Shown: one piece after another, positions 51,625 to 54,290 of the stretch | How the letters are laid out: each line of letters opens with the position of its first letter | Numbering within the stretch: position 1 is the first letter of the stretch | Assembly: GCA_038750655.1 (NCBI GenBank) | Contig: JBCDGZ010000033.1 | Location: forward strand, 1-54,290 | Direction of reading: 5' to 3' | Source of the DNA: JBCDGZ01 sp038750655 | Lineage (GTDB): Bacteria > Bacteroidota > Bacteroidia > Chitinophagales > Saprospiraceae | DNA: 54,290 nt | Program-made: the position numbers and the translations under genes | Notes under the pieces: model-generated | The model's database searches: none | What the model saw: the letters and a program-made list of their open reading frames with translations, nothing else | Told to the model about the DNA's origin: nothing

Positions 51625-52395
51625 ATGAAGAAAACAAAAAAAGTAGTACTCATTACCGGTGGGAGCTCAGGGATAGGATTAGTAATCGCCCAGAAATTCC
51701 TTGAGAATAAGGATAATGTGATCATCACAGGGAGGAATTTGTCAAAACTTGAAAAAGCGAAGCTTGAAATTCCTTCTATTCATATAGAGCAGAGTGATGT
51801 AACCAATGAAGAAGATGTAAGGGCCTTGGCCCTAAAGATGGAGCGGGTTTTTGGTGGCATAGATGTCCTTTTCAATAATGCTGGGATTATGAATTTGGTT
51901 GATGCCGGGAGTGAACACAACCAATTGGCCCGTCAATTTGCAGAAATAGCTATCAATTTTAATGCACCAATTCGCATGTTGCACTACTTTCTTCCTCAGT
52001 TAAAGGAAAGTGATTGCGGCACATTGATTAATACTTCTTCTGCTTTAGCATATGTTCCTTTTTCGCAAGCACCTGTTTATTCAGGTACTAAATCAGCTTT
52101 ACATTCCTGGACAAAGGCAATTCGCCCACAGCTTAAGCGCTATGGTATCAAAGTCGTTGAATTACTCCCCCCTGTTGTAGCGACCAAATTAGCTCAAGAT
52201 GCCAATTTAAAAGATGATAATTTAAAGCCAATGGCACCAGAAAAGTTGGCTAATATTTTTTGGAATGACTACCAAAAAGGTAAAGAAGAAATCACTCCTG
52301 GCATTTCCCGACAGCTCAAATTATTAAGTCGTCTGGCACCTAAGTTTGCTTTCAAACAACTCAATAAACAACCCATTCCAAACCTTGATAAATAA
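51625..52395 (+). CDS. SDR family oxidoreductase, DltE-like
   Basis: 256 residues. Cofactor motif TGGSSGIG (11-18), NNAG (84-87), catalytic region INTSSALAYVP and the Y152/K156 pair in VYSGTKSALH. The C-terminal half with VVELLPPVVATKLA is typical of the DltE-like branch of classical SDRs. The substrate is unknown. Base composition is AT-rich like its neighbours and unlike the SDR at 1224. Probably cotranscribed with the sigma factor upstream and the membrane proteins downstream. Confidence 0.92.
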   Translation: MKKTKKVVLITGGSSGIGLVIAQKFLENKDNVIITGRNLSKLEKAKLEIPSIHIEQSDVTNEEDVRALALKMERVFGGIDVLFNNAGIMNLVDAGSEHNQLARQFAEIAINFNAPIRMLHYFLPQLKESDCGTLINTSSALAYVPFSQAPVYSGTKSALHSWTKAIRPQLKRYGIKVVELLPPVVATKLAQDANLKDDNLKPMAPEKLANIFWNDYQKGKEEITPGISRQLKLLSRLAPKFAFKQLNKQPIPNLDK

Positions 52396-52418
52396 ATCAA
52401 ATGTAGAAAACAAACATC

Positions 52419-52925
52419 ATGGATAATTTTACCATTCTCAATCTTCAAAACTTTGCTGCCTTTCTAATGACATTTTTAGGACTTAAATGGTGGGTGTTTC
52501 CGAGAGTTGCCAACTTATCAATTCATAAAGCTTTAATACCATTTGTGTTTTTGCACAGTATAAGATACCTGGGTATGATGTTTATGGTAGAACATCAGAT
52601 ATATGATGAGTTCCCTAAAGACGTTGCAACTGTGATAGGTCTTTGGGATTACACAACAGCAATTCTAGCGATCATTACCACTTACGCATTAAGGGTCGAA
52701 TGGAAGTTTGCTATTCCTTTGGTTTGGTTCTTTAACATTTTTGGATTTATGGACCTTGTAAACGCTTTCCCTAATGTCTTTGGACTAGAGTTTTATAATT
52801 ATGACATAGGTGGTATTTGGTTCATGTTCATCATAGTTGGGCCGTTTACAATGATTTCACATCTCTACATTTTTTACAGATTATTTAAAAATTTCAACAC
52901 ATCAAAAGTTCTAAAAAATGCATAA
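52419..52925 (+). CDS. Hypothetical four-helix membrane protein
   Basis: 168 residues with four predicted transmembrane helices (around 10-25, 42-58, 70-88 and 125-155) and many aromatic residues. Polar or charged residues within helices (HSIRYLGMMFMVEHQ, FNIFGFMDLVNAFPN) might bind a ligand or redox partner. No family recognised. It starts 23 bp after the SDR stop and overlaps the next gene by 8 bp. Confidence 0.75.
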   Translation: MDNFTILNLQNFAAFLMTFLGLKWWVFPRVANLSIHKALIPFVFLHSIRYLGMMFMVEHQIYDEFPKDVATVIGLWDYTTAILAIITTYALRVEWKFAIPLVWFFNIFGFMDLVNAFPNVFGLEFYNYDIGGIWFMFIIVGPFTMISHLYIFYRLFKNFNTSKVLKNA

Positions 52926-53343
52926 GAAGCAAACACCCCGTACCGTCTATGCTATTGCAATATTGACTGCCCTTACCATTACAAGAGCACAAGCTGGTTT
53001 ATTCCTGCCAACCCTGGAAATGTTTGGAGGGGAGAGCGCTGATGCATGGTTAGTCCCATGGATCACAGATACCCTACTAGGCGTTCTATTGCCCTTAATG
53101 ATTTACCTAATACTAAGAGGATCTGGTGCAAAAACCTGGTCATTGATAATCATATATAGCGTCGTTGGAGCTTTTGATTATGTACACGGTTTGGTGGCTC
53201 AATGGCAACATCCTTTACCTGAAGAAATGGCCAGCTCGGCGTTGGTATTTGGTTCGTTGCTTGCCTCGCTCTCTTTCCAACTCATTGCAATCCTTCTACT
53301 TTTTAATGCCAACGTTATCTCACATTATTTAAAAAATGAATAG
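52918..53343 (+). CDS. Hypothetical four-helix membrane protein
   Basis: 141 residues, four predicted helices (about 10-30, 45-65, 73-92 and 105-130), starting inside the last codons of the previous gene. Conserved-looking polar residues are in PWITDTLLGVLLP and FDYVHGLVAQWQHP. Size and layout parallel the preceding protein, so the two may form a complex. Family not recognised. Confidence 0.75.
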   Translation: MHKKQTPRTVYAIAILTALTITRAQAGLFLPTLEMFGGESADAWLVPWITDTLLGVLLPLMIYLILRGSGAKTWSLIIIYSVVGAFDYVHGLVAQWQHPLPEEMASSALVFGSLLASLSFQLIAILLLFNANVISHYLKNE

Positions 53344-53345
53344 AA

Positions 53346-53972
53346 ATGAAACAATCTAAGCTTTATACACAAAACGCATGTTTTTTAATGCTTCTTTTGC
53401 TCAATACAGGTATAGCCTATGGACAAGTAAAACTTTCCGGTTTGGTATTGTCAACGGGAATAGAGCATCATGAATTTAACGATCGAAACTTTGACGGAAC
53501 GAGTCTCAAGTTTAGATACTTTAAAGGATTTGATACCACTCCCATTATTGCTTTTGGAATTGATAGTAGGTATACGTTTTCAGAAATAGAAACGCCTTCA
53601 AATACTATTAGCGCAAACACCTTTAGCATAGGCCCCATTGTAATGGTTTCCCTACCATTGAAATGGTTTTCCATTCCAGTACCGAAAGGTGCTCCGGAAG
53701 GAGGTGGGCCTCTTTTTTATGTAGGCTATAATTTTATTGATAATACACGGTTTGATGATCTCGCCGATACAAAGATCAAAGGAGATAGCTTTAAAATAGG
53801 TACACAACTGGGATTTCCCGTCGCAGATTGGTTAGTGCTTGGATTAGCGGTAGAATATTCCACCTATATTTTTAATGATGATGATCCGAACCCACTACTT
53901 TTTGAAAACGCCAATAATCTCTCAAGAAGTGGTTGGGAGTACAGCCTTGTAATTGGATTTCCTATACTTTAA
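53346..53972 (+). CDS. Small outer-membrane beta-barrel protein
   Basis: 208 residues with a signal peptide (to about 25, ending AYGQ). Alternating beta-strands such as SLKFRYFKGFDTTPIIAFGI, PLFYVGYNFIDNTRF and WLVLGLAVEYSTYIF lead to a C-terminus of SGWEYSLVIGFPIL. The pattern fits an eight-stranded barrel of the outer-membrane beta-barrel family. It begins 2 bp after the previous stop and is part of the same operon. Role unknown. Confidence 0.75.
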   Translation: MKQSKLYTQNACFLMLLLLNTGIAYGQVKLSGLVLSTGIEHHEFNDRNFDGTSLKFRYFKGFDTTPIIAFGIDSRYTFSEIETPSNTISANTFSIGPIVMVSLPLKWFSIPVPKGAPEGGGPLFYVGYNFIDNTRFDDLADTKIKGDSFKIGTQLGFPVADWLVLGLAVEYSTYIFNDDDPNPLLFENANNLSRSGWEYSLVIGFPIL

Positions 53973-53985
53973 AAGATCTTTTAAA

Positions 53986-54290
53986 ATGAAAAGAATACTT
54001 TCGTTTATCGCCATTATTGGTATTGGGGCTTTTACCGGAAATATGCTCAATATTGGACTGAGCTACGGCATGCACTGGTTGAGCTTAGAACCGCTTGAAT
54101 TTATGGAAGCGTTTGCAGTAGCTTTCCCGCTGTTATTATTCCCCACCGCAGCCACATTACTTCCCGCTTTTATAGCTACATTCATCTTGTTTTTTGTAAG
54201 TGAAAAAGAATCATTATCCAAGAAGTACTGGCTATATGCCTTGATTGGTCTTTTAACCATTAACGTCTTCACAGCTGCTTACTTTTTGCC
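53986..54290 (+). CDS. DUF1772-like membrane protein, 3' end outside window
   Basis: An ATG at 53986, 13 bp after the preceding stop, opens a frame with no stop before the window ends (101 codons). It has three hydrophobic helices (IAIIGIGAFTGNMLNIGLSY; VAFPLLLFPTAATLLPAFIA; YALIGLLTINVFTAAYFL). The motif LEPLEFMEAFAVAFPL resembles the DUF1772/anthrone-oxygenase-like family, small membrane proteins often found beside SDRs. The assignment is moderate because the protein is incomplete. Confidence 0.7.
   Translation, partial: MKRILSFIAIIGIGAFTGNMLNIGLSYGMHWLSLEPLEFMEAFAVAFPLLLFPTAATLLPAFIATFILFFVSEKESLSKKYWLYALIGLLTINVFTAAYFL

Overview
The window looks like a chromosomal segment from a Bacteroidota bacterium, most likely class Saprospiria (Lewinella/Haliscomenobacter-like); the genus is a guess. 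The evidence is family-level: type IX secretion (T9SS) C-terminal sorting domains, TonB receptors with N-terminal carboxypeptidase-regulatory-like domains, LytS/LytTR two-component pairs, PF17131-type LolA-like proteins, and promoters of the Bacteroidota form (TTG, about 20 bp, TAnnTTTG). No rRNA, tRNA, CRISPR array, IS element or prophage was seen.

Layout. 1-3.4 kb: the tail of an AraC regulator, a Crp/Fnr regulator, an SDR oxidoreductase, a cysteine-bearing MarR regulator over a palindromic operator, and a divergent AhpD-like protein. 3.4-6.9 kb: a gene-poor stretch, a small hypothetical, an ECF sigma factor translationally coupled to a TetR regulator, and an SPFH/prohibitin-like lipoprotein. 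6.9-12.8 kb (minus): a probable export operon of ABC protein, HlyD adaptor, acyl-CoA thioesterase and TolC, followed by a NAPE-PLD-like metallo-hydrolase; the ABC protein has a degenerate nucleotide-binding domain. A divergent membrane-anchored TPR/HTH regulator follows at 13.1-14.7 kb. 14.9-20.5 kb: a phytate or phosphorus-scavenging locus (beta-propeller phytase lipoprotein, T9SS protein with two near-identical acidic domains, TonB receptor). 20.6-30.6 kb: an AI-2E-type permease and two LytS/LytTR systems. The kinase-first operons of both have direct repeats spaced exactly 21 bp upstream, as expected for LytTR binding sites. A serine hydrolase, an alpha/beta hydrolase and an O-methyltransferase are interspersed.

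30.7-36.6 kb: an HxlR regulator with an operator on its promoter, an orphan antitoxin with an 11-codon toxin stub, and an envelope operon (RND/MMPL transporter, LolA-like protein, beta-barrel protein). That operon is controlled by a TetR regulator whose 15-bp operator occurs at both its own promoter and the operon. 36.7-50.4 kb: an outer-membrane receptor, a cysteine-rich lipoprotein, an FMN reductase, a TspO-like membrane protein, a second AhpD-like protein, and three large secreted proteins of poorly known function. 50.7-54.3 kb: a clearly AT-richer cassette (ECF sigma factor with Cys-containing tail, DltE-like SDR, two small membrane proteins, an outer-membrane barrel, a DUF1772-like protein running off the window), possibly acquired horizontally.

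No single element is a proven new system. The best candidates for follow-up are the 21-bp LytTR repeats, the phytase/acidic-repeat/TonB locus, the ABC exporter with degenerate ATPase and embedded thioesterase, the TetR-controlled RND/LolA-like/barrel operon, and the cysteine-rich lipoprotein.
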